From the NCBI GenBank assembly GCA_049322695.1, contig JBMORW010000029.1, positions 21,924 through 85,923 on the forward strand: a stretch of DNA of 64,000 nt. Reading direction: 5' to 3'. Source of the stretch: CALGKJ01 sp049322695 (lineage in GTDB: Bacteria; Bacillota; Clostridia; Lutisporales; Lutisporaceae). The position numbers were made by a program, and so were the translations under genes. Numbering within the stretch: position 1 is the stretch's first letter; every line of letters begins with the position of its first letter. Shown here one piece after another: positions 19,001 through 25,030 of the stretch. The notes below the pieces were generated by a model. It was not told where the DNA came from. It searched no databases and saw only the letters and a program-made list of their open reading frames with translations.

Positions 19001-19576
19001 GGGGGCAGCGTAAAGGTATATACCAAGGCAAATGAAGGAACAGAATTTCACTTTTATTTACCTTACAGTAAGGCCGGAGCCCTGCCTGAAATCTCAACAA
19101 TATCCTTCATGAATATGCTGTTGGAAACAATGAAACGATTCTTCTATCAGAACCTGGGCTTATCTGCGGCAGGAGCAGCGGATGCATGCTTTATATCAAC
19201 TGATGAGCTTTGGCTGAAGCCCTATTCGGTACTTATAAATCTTAAAGGCGCTATCTGGGGCAAAGTAATTCTTAGTGCTGATGAAGACCTTAGCAAATCA
19301 ATCCTCAACAGCTTTTCAATGAGCTCTATATCGCTTGATGAATCTAATGAAAGAGAATATATAGAGGATGTACTGGGTGAATGCCTTAATACGGTGCTGG
19401 GCAACCTGTTGAAGAGGCTTCAGGATCTGCAGGAGCTGGTTATTATAGAGCCTCCTACTGCAATTTATTCCAGGAATGCATGCCTGAAATACTCACAGTC
19501 TGACCTGAGAACCTGTGAGCTGGAAATAGACAATGGCAGAATAAGCATCAGCTATGTGAGAGACAGAGTATACTAA
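13070..19576 (+). CDS. Giant hybrid: Ser/Thr kinase, AAA ATPase, GAF, CheA-like kinase and CheX-like domain
   Basis: 2168 residues. Residues 1-270: eukaryotic-type protein kinase with Lys in LFKFLK, catalytic loop HKDINPNN (about 126) and DFE in place of DFG. Residues 300-560: STAND/AAA-type ATPase with Walker A GFSGIGKS and Walker B-like VIFLDNLQWAD. Residues 600-1300: helical repeats of TPR type. Residues 1320-1480: GAF domain. About 1490-1530: coiled coil. About 1700: HPt-like helix VHNFKGNF with a candidate phospho-His. About 1850-2000: CheA-like ATP-binding domain (FRNSVDHG, DDGKGID, GRGMGLYS). The last 150 residues carry ECLNTVLGN, matching the E-x2-N-x3-G motif of CheC/CheX phosphatases. 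The front half matches the known multi-sensor multi-kinase family. Starts at ATG 13070 after GGGGGG. No cognate response regulator is adjacent. Confidence 0.82.
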   Translation: MLNLPGYIINSRVYEGKKTLLYRGIREIDGASVLFKFLKDEYPSMLDIAKLKYEFEINKRIHGDGIVYIYSIEQFNNTPVLVIEDFGGESLKSFIRKKTMDLKSFILIAKMLAKALVNIHKHNVVHKDINPNNIIINPNTFETKITDFEISTFLSDENQAIDHFSGLEGTLPYISPEQTGRMNRPIDCRADFYSLGITFYEMLSGSLPFTSDDALELVHCHLAREPLPLYLCNQSIPRQLSDIVMRLMEKKPEDRYQSALGLEHDLGICLKMLEDTGTIQDFAIGANDTSDRFHIPQHLIGREKEMDSLIASFRRVSNGRTEMVLVTGFSGIGKSMLVKEMHRPVSEKHGYFTSGKYEQINQNKPYQGIINAFQRLVIQILSEKEEMLNIWKNRLTQALGVNGGIITNVIPELIDIIGTQPPVPELPSSESQNRFIMVFKSFVRAFTSKNHPLVIFLDNLQWADLSSLKLIEALMADNNLKYLLLVGAYRDNEIQDNHPIYTVVENIKKSKIKVSRLNLLPLNPENIGELLSEAFSCDIEAVLPLAKLSHKKTGGNPFFLNQYLYNIYKCNLIAFNHTAGKWEWSLDTIEQTDVTDNVVYLMAEKIMMLTMNGQKLVQLAACIGNTFRLSILAAIYEKSITETNTDMVEVIKAGIIVPLGSDYKYMSDTLHNTEIDAEFKFFHNKIQQAAYLMLDEEIKCRIHKKLGRLILENPTGKSENKIDPSSIFEIVNHLNLGIKCEYNRSELNNIASLNLKAGKESKKTAAYQHALNYLQSGIKLLQSDSWSKDYELSLSLYTEAAEAACSVGSFEEMEGMVNEVLNHADKLLDKIRVFEILIQSYIARNMYIDAVNTALQALEHLGIKFTRKPGAVNVLVSVLKSQMALLGMDTIKIIELPDMTDPYKLAQMRIMSSAGLAAYSSLPAYLPIFVCKSLEMSIKHGNCSQSAVAYLAYGFIMCSVFGITDKGYNYGVMALDLMEKKYDIRYKGYARFIFNTLIRHWKEHARNSLLPLLDAYQCGLDAGDIESSAYSIHNYCSISFFMGCQLEELNHQMQKHSEAIKQLNHRPAYNLNELYHQVVLNLCSYTKDPCTISGECYDESKMIAVHTQSNDVNLLFNLYFNKAVLCYIFGDIDKALDNIKTAELHLGGVTGTYAYALFHFYSGMIWIAAASIYKYNSKAEADMKIKGSIKKLRTWAKSSPSNFLNKYYLLRAESYRYRKRHIKAMELYDKAIAKARENSLVHEEAVANELAAHYYMAVSKERIAYTYLRESHFCYMKWGANTKAKAMEDKYGELFSVQLGNREIASATVKSETFSTTQALDLNTIIKSTQALSGEIVLEELLHKLVKIILENSGAQTVIFLMRKNGDLYVEAEGSIIDDSITVMHSITLEQTNKISESIVNYVARTHDTIILDNASESKLFITDAYINKNKPKSVLCTPIINNGRLLGILYLENNLITGAFSQDRIELLNILCTQIAISIENASLYNNLSSHKEHLEELVRERTKELTEANTKLKKTTSNIQNLLNNAGQGFLSFGRDLFVNEEYSVECRRIFNADIEHISFPALIYPCDSEQRDVLTDILNSIFKESNPSKRDVYMSLLPEEIVIKDKYLSMEYKLIGNSIADNRGRTLMVIITDITGKRYLELQMEEERNTLQMIVKVVANYNDFIDCMKDYIHFYKHKTREILDSGKPLDEIVYEIYRNVHNFKGNFSQFDFKNTILNLHEMETALSNIRKNIADIKLSDFKHLVEDYNLMSWIELDLSILKNIMGNQFFEHDNLLNIEKSKLLEIEKNAIALLSPIEGQILLPQLRQLRYRPFKELLKSYPEYVAKLAERLEKQVYPVIISGGEVMVDTDKYSAFTKSLIHVFRNSVDHGVESYEQRTRNGKPEHSTISCSISNTGSQIHIIISDDGKGIDIENIRETAISRGITDNKKAAQMTDDEILNLLFVEEFTTKQDANELSGRGMGLYSVKSELDRLGGSVKVYTKANEGTEFHFYLPYSKAGALPEISTISFMNMLLETMKRFFYQNLGLSAAGAADACFISTDELWLKPYSVLINLKGAIWGKVILSADEDLSKSILNSFSMSSISLDESNEREYIEDVLGECLNTVLGNLLKRLQDLQELVIIEPPTAIYSRNACLKYSQSDLRTCELEIDNGRISISYVRDRVY

Positions 19577-19578
19577 CA

Positions 19579-19620
19579 AACAGGCACTATCCTTAATATA
19601 AAGATAGTGCCTGTTATGTT
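19579..19620. terminator. Hairpin between convergent genes
   Basis: A 13-bp perfect stem (AACAGGCACTATC and its complement) between the giant kinase and the metallo-beta-lactamase-fold gene; a short T-rich tail follows on both strands. Probably a bidirectional terminator. Confidence 0.65.
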
Positions 19621-19631
19621 GTTATGCGCCG

Positions 19632-20339
19632 CTATTTACGTAACGCATCAAGCTGTGATTTTACTATATTAATATCCTTTATAGTCTCCCCATGACCAGG
19701 AATGATAATAGAGTAATTACCGTCTATAATATTGTTCAGCGTACTTTCCATTGTTGCCTTATCAACACTTACCTCATCCTTAACGGATTCTTCTGAGTTT
19801 ACTACATCTCCTGCAATCAGTATTTTCTTTTCTATTATCTCAGCACTTATGTGCCTGTCACCAGAAAACCTGGGAGTCTCAATAAGCTTGATATTAAGAT
19901 CACCAAGCTTTATAGTATGACCGTTCTTCACAATATCTGCATTATACACATAGACCTCGTGACCCATAAGAACTGTTATTCCGGCTGTGTGCTCCGGCAT
20001 ATCCTGTGTTATTACGATACCCTTGAGAGTTATTTTTTTCTTCTCCAGAAAGTTCAAAATATCATTAGCCTGCTCTATACTCTCACCAGTATCTACCAGC
20101 ACTGCTTCTTTGCCTGATACTATAAGAGTTGCGTTGACGTTGCTTTGAGGTCCTACGCTTACGTATACACCTTCTGCAACCTCGTTAAGTCCGGCGTTCT
20201 GACCATATGAAGAGCCCAATATAACAGCCGTGACAGCAATCACTACTAGTACTGCAGATATAATGATTCCGGGTAATAATTCATTCCCTTTATTTGCTTT
20301 TGTACTTTTTTTATTCTTTTCTTTGTTTTTTGCGCTCAT
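19632..20339 (-). CDS. Membrane-anchored metallo-beta-lactamase-fold protein with degenerate metal site
   Basis: 235 residues. There is a Lys-rich N-terminus, one membrane helix (about residues 24-46), then an MBL fold facing outward. The strand order is recognisable: NATLIVSGKEAVLVDTG, GIVITQDMPEHTAGI, LIAGDVV and IIPGHGE. The HxHxDH motif reads QDMPEH, so two His and the Asp are changed, and the TPGHT motif reads TPRFS. The Asp of AGD and the last His remain. It is therefore probably not a normal dinuclear hydrolase and may be a binding or sensing protein. ATG at 20339 after GGAGGAG. Confidence 0.75.
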   Translation of the reverse strand: MSAKNKEKNKKSTKANKGNELLPGIIISAVLVVIAVTAVILGSSYGQNAGLNEVAEGVYVSVGPQSNVNATLIVSGKEAVLVDTGESIEQANDILNFLEKKKITLKGIVITQDMPEHTAGITVLMGHEVYVYNADIVKNGHTIKLGDLNIKLIETPRFSGDRHISAEIIEKKILIAGDVVNSEESVKDEVSVDKATMESTLNNIIDGNYSIIIPGHGETIKDINIVKSQLDALRK

Positions 20340-20486
20340 CTAAAGCTCCTCCTGAACTAATCATATAACATTGACCACTATATTATATCACAACTGATAT
20401 AAATGCTGGAATACAAAAAGCATTGTAATAAACCGGTATAAATATTCTTTCCATTGTATGCCAACAATATTTGTGAAATAATAAAA

Positions 20487-20498
20487 TTGACCGGTCAA
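20487..20498. promoter_or_regulatory. 12-bp palindrome TTGACCGGTCAA
   Basis: Perfect palindrome just downstream of an AT-rich -10-like sequence (AATAAT at about 20477) and 29 bp upstream of a tiny ORF with a very strong ribosome site. It is a candidate repressor operator; no partner protein is identified. Confidence 0.4.
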
Positions 20499-20526
20499 AA
20501 ATCCTTATGAAAGGAGATGATCAGAA

Positions 20527-20559
20527 TTGATTAAAAGGATAAGGTGGTTTTCCACCTAA
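20527..20559 (+). CDS. Putative 10-residue ORF with very strong ribosome site
   Basis: TTG start, peptide MIKRIRWFST, TAA stop. GAAAGGAGATGATC just upstream is almost fully complementary to the 16S rRNA 3' end. A GC-rich hairpin follows 6 bp after the stop. No larger gene is linked before the next promoter at 20638. It may be a real micro-protein or a leader peptide; the peptide is basic and aromatic. Only the signal architecture supports it. Confidence 0.4.
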   Translation: MIKRIRWFST

Positions 20560-20564
20560 GCCTG

Positions 20565-20585
20565 AGAGGAGGCTATGCCTCCTCT
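20565..20585 (+). terminator. Hairpin after the tiny ORF
   Basis: A 9-bp stem AGAGGAGGC / GCCTCCTCT with a 3-nt loop followed by a weak T tract (TCCTTATTT). It resembles an intrinsic terminator with poor U run. Confidence 0.55.
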
Positions 20586-20637
20586 TCCTTATTTGACTTT
20601 GTAACATAAATGTAATAAGCTGTTTTCTTACTATTTA

Positions 20638-20666
20638 TTGACATTTTTACTATAATAAAATAAAAT
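20638..20666 (+). promoter_or_regulatory. Promoter of the CD3324-like/rsgA leader
   Basis: TTGACA (20638-20643), 17 nt, TAAAAT (20661-20666). The transcript would begin near 20673, giving an untranslated leader of about 325 nt. Confidence 0.75.
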
Positions 20667-20751
20667 GATTATTGTATGGTATTAAAACAGTTGTTACCAT
20701 ATATATTTTGTAAGAGCTGGCTCAGCTGCTTACAAACAGGAGTGATGTATT

Positions 20752-20796
20752 ATGATGACAAAAATGGTTATCTCATTAGAGGTGTCTGCATCATAA
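20752..20796 (+). CDS. Leader peptide MMTKMVISLEVSAS
   Basis: A 14-codon ORF with AGGAGTG 7 nt upstream. It begins ATG ATG like the two other leader ORFs in the window. It precedes two tandem terminators and then the CD3324-like gene and rsgA. Such leader ORFs before ribosome-related or antibiotic-response genes usually report slowed translation; here this is inferred from layout. Confidence 0.6.
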   Translation: MMTKMVISLEVSAS

Positions 20797-20905
20797 CTTA
20801 ATATTGCTGACTTCGCTTCAATAATGCCAGATTATTATGCTGGTGTTTTGTTGTGCTGTTCAGCGTAATTAAACCATCACCCAGGTTCTAATAAAATAGA
20901 AATTA

Positions 20906-20930
20906 ACACACGATGGTTCGTGTGTTTTTT
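20906..20930 (+). terminator. First leader terminator
   Basis: Stem ACACACGA / TCGTGTGT with a 4-nt loop followed by TTTTTT, inside the leader of the CD3324-like/rsgA operon. Confidence 0.85.
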
Positions 20931-20938
20931 GATTTTGT

Positions 20939-20969
20939 CCCGTGGATGATTGTTTTCCACGGGATTTTT
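20939..20969 (+). terminator. Second leader terminator
   Basis: Stem CCCGTGGA / TCCACGGG followed by A-TTTTT, nine bases after the first terminator and 30 bp before the CD3324-like start codon. A tandem arrangement within a leader points to regulated read-through. Confidence 0.8.
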
Positions 20970-20998
20970 ATATATAAATTTAAAATGGAGGTGAGCTT

Positions 20999-21346
20999 AT
21001 GATATTGTCTGATGCAAATAATGTTGAGCAGGAAAATAAAAGGAGGAAACTATCATTGAGCTATAAAAACGGAAAAGATATTCTACCGGAAAGGCTTCTT
21101 AAGGAGCTTCAAAAATACATTCAGGGTGAGCTTATATATATTCCTAAAAACGACAATGTCAGAGCAGGCTGGGGTGAAAACAACGGAACAAGAAAGCTGA
21201 TATCTCAAAGAAATCATGAAATATATATGCTCTATAAAAATGGATATACTGTCTATGAATTGACAGACAGATACAGCTTATCTGAAGACAGTATAAGAAA
21301 AATAATATCAAAAACAAATAAGGAATTAACAAAGCATGCTATATAA
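20999..21346 (+). CDS. CD3324-like helix-turn-helix protein
   Basis: 115 residues. The conserved core is SYKNGKDILPERLLKELQKY, then GELIYIPK, GWGENNGTR and a C-terminal HTH (YTVYELTDRYSLSEDSIRKII). I recognise this as the clostridial CD3324 family, related to Mor-type activators; its target genes are not known. ATG at 20999 follows GGAGGTGA. The next gene, rsgA, starts 17 bp after its stop. An N-terminal extension of about 20 residues precedes the usual core start at SYKNGK. Confidence 0.75.
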   Translation: MILSDANNVEQENKRRKLSLSYKNGKDILPERLLKELQKYIQGELIYIPKNDNVRAGWGENNGTRKLISQRNHEIYMLYKNGYTVYELTDRYSLSEDSIRKIISKTNKELTKHAI

Positions 21347-21362
21347 GGAGATTGATATATTA

Positions 21363-22436
21363 ATGAATTTATACCAAATCGGCTGGAATGAGATATTCGA
21401 GAAAAGCTTTGAACCCTATTATTCACAGGGTTATAGTGCAGGAAGAGTAATAGCTGAGCATAAGAATATCTATAAGGTATTTACCGAGTATGGAGAAATA
21501 CTCGCAGAGATTAGCGGAAAAATGCGCTTTCAAGCAGAAGAACAGGGGGATTTCCCTGCCGTAGGAGACTGGGTGGTATTAAGCATACGCAGTTCGGAAA
21601 GAAGTGCCACTATCCATGCCATACTGCCAAGAAAAAGCAAGTTTTCCAGAAAGACGGCGGGAGTACTGACTAAAGAACAAATAGTGGCTTCAAATGTTGA
21701 TTCAGTTTTTCTGGTGACTTCACTGAACAATGACTTTAATTTGAGAAGGCTTGAGCGTTATCTCATTCTTGCATGGGAGAGCGGAGCAAACCCTGTCATT
21801 GTGCTGAGCAAGTCTGACTTGTGTGAAGATCTTGAAGATAAGCTTTCACAAATAGAAAGCATAGCCATAGGAGTTCCGGTGCATGCTGTAAGCAGCTTTT
21901 CAGGTGCTGGTATCAGCGAGCTGGAGCAGTACATGAGTACAGGCAGCACTATCGCTTTAATGGGCTCCTCAGGTGTTGGAAAGTCTACACTTATTAACCA
22001 TCTCATAGGTAATGAAGTAATGAAAACCAAGGAGGTAAGAGAAGGTGACGATAGAGGAAGACATACTTCCAGTCATAGAGAAATATTCATGCTTGCAAAT
22101 GGAAGCCTGATAATAGACACCCCCGGCATGAGGGAGATACAGCTTTGGGATGGCAACGAGGGCATAGCCGAAGCCTTTGAAGATATAGAAGAACTGTCAA
22201 AAAAATGCAGCTTCAGTGACTGCAGGCATGAAAAAGAACCCGGCTGTGCCGTACGGCAGGCAATACTTGACGGCAGTCTGGCAGAGGAAAGATATGAAAG
22301 CTATAAAAAGCTCCAGAAGGAAATAGAGCACATTGAAAGAAGACAGCAGGCTGTAATGAGAAAAGAGAATAGGAAGGCACAGAAGAAAGCTGTTAATGCA
22401 CCAAGGGATAAGAGCTATAAAAGGATGTATGAATAA
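21363..22436 (+). CDS. rsgA: Ribosome small-subunit-dependent GTPase A
   Basis: About 357 residues, the longer YjeQ-type form. It has an N-terminal OB fold (about 20-100), then a circularly permuted GTPase whose motifs appear in the order G4 (LSKSDLC), G1 (GSSGVGKST), G3 (DTPGMRE). A zinc-binding tail follows (C-x4-C-x-H-x5-C in CSFSDCRHEKEPGC), with a basic C-terminus. RsgA helps late 30S maturation and can respond to ppGpp. I chose the ATG at 21363 (MNLYQIGW) although AAGGAG lies 12 nt away; an ATG at 21336 inside the upstream gene is the alternative. Its place behind an antibiotic-type attenuator suggests induction when translation falters. Confidence 0.88.
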   Translation: MNLYQIGWNEIFEKSFEPYYSQGYSAGRVIAEHKNIYKVFTEYGEILAEISGKMRFQAEEQGDFPAVGDWVVLSIRSSERSATIHAILPRKSKFSRKTAGVLTKEQIVASNVDSVFLVTSLNNDFNLRRLERYLILAWESGANPVIVLSKSDLCEDLEDKLSQIESIAIGVPVHAVSSFSGAGISELEQYMSTGSTIALMGSSGVGKSTLINHLIGNEVMKTKEVREGDDRGRHTSSHREIFMLANGSLIIDTPGMREIQLWDGNEGIAEAFEDIEELSKKCSFSDCRHEKEPGCAVRQAILDGSLAEERYESYKKLQKEIEHIERRQQAVMRKENRKAQKKAVNAPRDKSYKRMYE

Positions 22437-22567
22437 GCACCTCCAACCATGAGCCTCCAGTCTCAGATAATTGTATGACAAGGGCTTCGAAGTGTTTATT
22501 AACTGAAACTCAAACATATATTTACAAGCAATCGCCATTCCGGCGGCAAACGGCTGGCAGCTAAAAC

Positions 22568-22598
22568 TAAAAATCCGATCTACCATCGGATTTTTAGT
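22568..22598. terminator. Terminator at the end of the NhaC gene
   Basis: Stem AAAAATCCGA / TCGGATTTTT with T-rich tails on both sides. It overlaps the last codons of the NhaC gene. The preceding 140 bp after rsgA contain nothing else I can identify. Confidence 0.75.
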
Positions 22599-23893
22599 TT
22601 TTTTATCATGTAGCTTGTTACGGGTATCATATACAGATAAAATGCATAGGGTATGAAACCTAATCCTACAGCCAGTGTAGCCGCAGGGACTGCACCTCCT
22701 ATATTCCACGGAATCAGTGGTGATATTACAACAGAAGTGTCCTCTAAATCTAAGGCCAGCTCGCTTTTATTTTTTCCTTCCTTTTCATACATGCTTGAAG
22801 CAAGCTGATTGGTAAGCATTATTGATAGTGCCTGTGTGCAGCCAAAGGAAGCTGATGCAATACTAATCAACAGTGCGGTTATAAAGACTCCAAAGCGTCT
22901 CCTTAGCCTGAGCACGAAAGCTTCACTATTTTTCAGAACCTGAGTTTCTTCAAACAGACCGGAATATGCAAAGGAAAGCAGCACTATTAGAGATACCCTC
23001 AGCATGGAAAGTAAGCCGCCTCCTTTTATAATGTCCATAAAAAAACTGTCGCTCCCGCCGCTGTATCCAACAATAATATATCTTATAATGTCTGCAAATG
23101 ACTGATTTTGATATGCTATTGCTATCACTATTCCGCTCAGCACACTTGCAGCCATGGATATTTTAACATTAACCCTTAATGCAGCCAGTACCAATATAAC
23201 AAGTGCAGGAACAATTACGACAAAATCTATATTAAAATGTTTTTTTATTTCCATACTGATGCTGTTATCAGAAACAGTAAGGGGGTTGCTGAAGGAAAGC
23301 AAGGTATAAAAAATAACTGCCAATGTAAGCGGTGCAATGGATGTAATCAGCATGTTCCTTATATTTCTGTACAGCTCTGTTCCTGTTATAGTGGCTACCA
23401 GGTTTGCACTTGATGACATGGGCGAGCACCTGTCTCCAAAGTATGCTCCTGCTATTACCGCACCTGCAAGCAGATTGACATTGACGTTTCCGCTCTTTGC
23501 CATAACCATCAATACAATGCCTATAGTTCCAGTAGTGCCAAAGGCTGTCCCGAGAAGAAAGGATACGATGCAGCTGAGTACAAACGAGGAGAGTATGAAA
23601 AAATCAGGATTCATCAGCTTTATACCATAATAAACTATGAAGGACACTGTTCCTGAAGCCCTCCAAATTGCAGTAATTGCTCCTATAAGTACAAAAATCT
23701 GGATAATTAACAGTGATTTTTTGGTTCCTCTGAAAATCATGCCCAGCAGTGAGCTTAGCGAGTAGCCTTTCCTCATAAAGTGAAGCATAAGAACTATGAG
23801 TCCCATGCTCAGAGGGTATACAATGGTTATGCCCTTATAGACACTGAAGAGCATTGTCAAAAATATCAACACGAGTATTATCAAAATATCCAA
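22580..23893 (-). CDS. NhaC-family Na+/H+ antiporter
   Basis: 437 residues, with about eleven hydrophobic helices. The family signature GAYFGDRCSPMSSSANLVA is near residue 150, with FLLGTAFGTTGTIGI just before it and CTQALSIMLTNQL in the second half. NhaC-like carriers exchange Na+ for protons or, in some members, malate for lactate; the exact ion cannot be told. The gene downstream of an AEC-type transporter gene (22-bp gap) suggests the two are co-transcribed, which hints at organic-acid transport. Confidence 0.85.
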   Translation of the reverse strand: MDILIILVLIFLTMLFSVYKGITIVYPLSMGLIVLMLHFMRKGYSLSSLLGMIFRGTKKSLLIIQIFVLIGAITAIWRASGTVSFIVYYGIKLMNPDFFILSSFVLSCIVSFLLGTAFGTTGTIGIVLMVMAKSGNVNVNLLAGAVIAGAYFGDRCSPMSSSANLVATITGTELYRNIRNMLITSIAPLTLAVIFYTLLSFSNPLTVSDNSISMEIKKHFNIDFVVIVPALVILVLAALRVNVKISMAASVLSGIVIAIAYQNQSFADIIRYIIVGYSGGSDSFFMDIIKGGGLLSMLRVSLIVLLSFAYSGLFEETQVLKNSEAFVLRLRRRFGVFITALLISIASASFGCTQALSIMLTNQLASSMYEKEGKNKSELALDLEDTSVVISPLIPWNIGGAVPAATLAVGLGFIPYAFYLYMIPVTSYMIKKLKIRW

Positions 23894-23915
23894 AGTACCA
23901 CTCCCGATAAAAAAT

Positions 23916-24860
23916 TTACAAACCGCTTAACAGAAGCATATATATGGGAATAAACAGAAGGCTTGCTATAGTTGTAACAGTAACCATTATTGTAGCAAAT
24001 TTATAATCAGCACCGAAAGCCCTGCTGGTTACTGCTGCATTTACTATAACGGGCATGGCTGATTGTATTATAAACACCTTTGTCATAAGCACGGGAATAG
24101 GTATTAATAATGATAACGCATATACAGTCAGCGGCGATATAACGAATCTCCCCAAAAGTAATAAGCCCATATCCATGCTTGGTCTGATTTCCTTCAAATC
24201 TATACTATGAAAGGTTATTCCAATAAATAAAAGAGACAATGGAGTTGTCAGGTTTCCTATATATTTGCAGCTGTCCATAATGAACTTAGGAAGCTGAACA
24301 TTCAAAAGCACCAGTACTACACCTGCGGCAAACCCCATCAAAGGCGGGGACATGATCTTTTTCAGGGTACTTGTGGTAAAGAGCTTGTCGGGCTCATGTC
24401 CTGCATCGTTTTTTATTTTTCCTATTCCGTAGGTCCAGAACAGGGTAGTGTTAGCTATGTAATAAAGCAGCACATACGGAACGCTCTGTTCTCCGAAAAG
24501 CGCAATATTAACGGGCATTCCTATGAAAATGGTATTTGAAACAAAAAACATGGTCTCAAACAAACCCCGTCTGCCTTTGTTGATATTGAACAACCTTGAT
24601 AAGACGGCAGCTGCTATGTATACAATTAACATTGATATAAAGGGAATTACTATTCCCCTTCCCGCATTTTGAAGGTCTTCTCTCTTGAAGCTTGTCATAA
24701 TGTTTGAAATCATCATTGCAGGCAGTGAAATATTGACTACAAGCTTTGAGAATAACCTCCCCGTAGAATCATCAAACCATTTACGGGCTGTCAATATGTA
24801 TCCCAGGAATATTACGATAACAACCGTCAACACACTCTGTAAAGCATTTATTATTACCAT
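23916..24860 (-). CDS. AEC (auxin efflux carrier)-family transporter
   Basis: About 314 residues and ten hydrophobic segments in the 5+5 arrangement of AEC proteins (start LVVNISLPAMMISNI; second half PLSLLFIGITF). In bacteria these carriers move malate, lactate or malonate. The start is unsure: a GTG at 24878 (VQVLEDM) lacks a ribosome site, and the ATG at 24860 has GGAGG only 2 nt upstream. It is followed closely by the NhaC gene on the same strand. Confidence 0.8.
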   Translation of the reverse strand: MVIINALQSVLTVVIVIFLGYILTARKWFDDSTGRLFSKLVVNISLPAMMISNIMTSFKREDLQNAGRGIVIPFISMLIVYIAAAVLSRLFNINKGRRGLFETMFFVSNTIFIGMPVNIALFGEQSVPYVLLYYIANTTLFWTYGIGKIKNDAGHEPDKLFTTSTLKKIMSPPLMGFAAGVVLVLLNVQLPKFIMDSCKYIGNLTTPLSLLFIGITFHSIDLKEIRPSMDMGLLLLGRFVISPLTVYALSLLIPIPVLMTKVFIIQSAMPVIVNAAVTSRAFGADYKFATIMVTVTTIASLLFIPIYMLLLSGL

Positions 24861-25001
24861 ATCCTCCAACACCTGCACTTACTTTATCTACTGTGTCCAG
24901 CTTTAACTGAACTCCTTTATTCTATTTAATTATATCAATAATACCGGTGCAAATGAAGAAAAGATTAAAATGAGCCGCAACTTCCATTTCTGAGCAACAG
25001 A

Positions 25002-25027
25002 AAAGGCTTTGCAGCAGCAAAGCCTTT
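25002..25027. terminator. Terminator after the SnoaL-like gene
   Basis: An 11-bp perfect stem AAAGGCTTTGC / GCAAAGCCTTT with a 4-nt loop, T-rich on the minus side (TTTTCTGTTG). Confidence 0.75.
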
Positions 25028-25030
25028 CTA

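Noticed and set aside
13070..19576. Small genes on the opposite strand of the giant kinase
   Set aside because: They are antisense shadows of a continuous, domain-rich reading frame.
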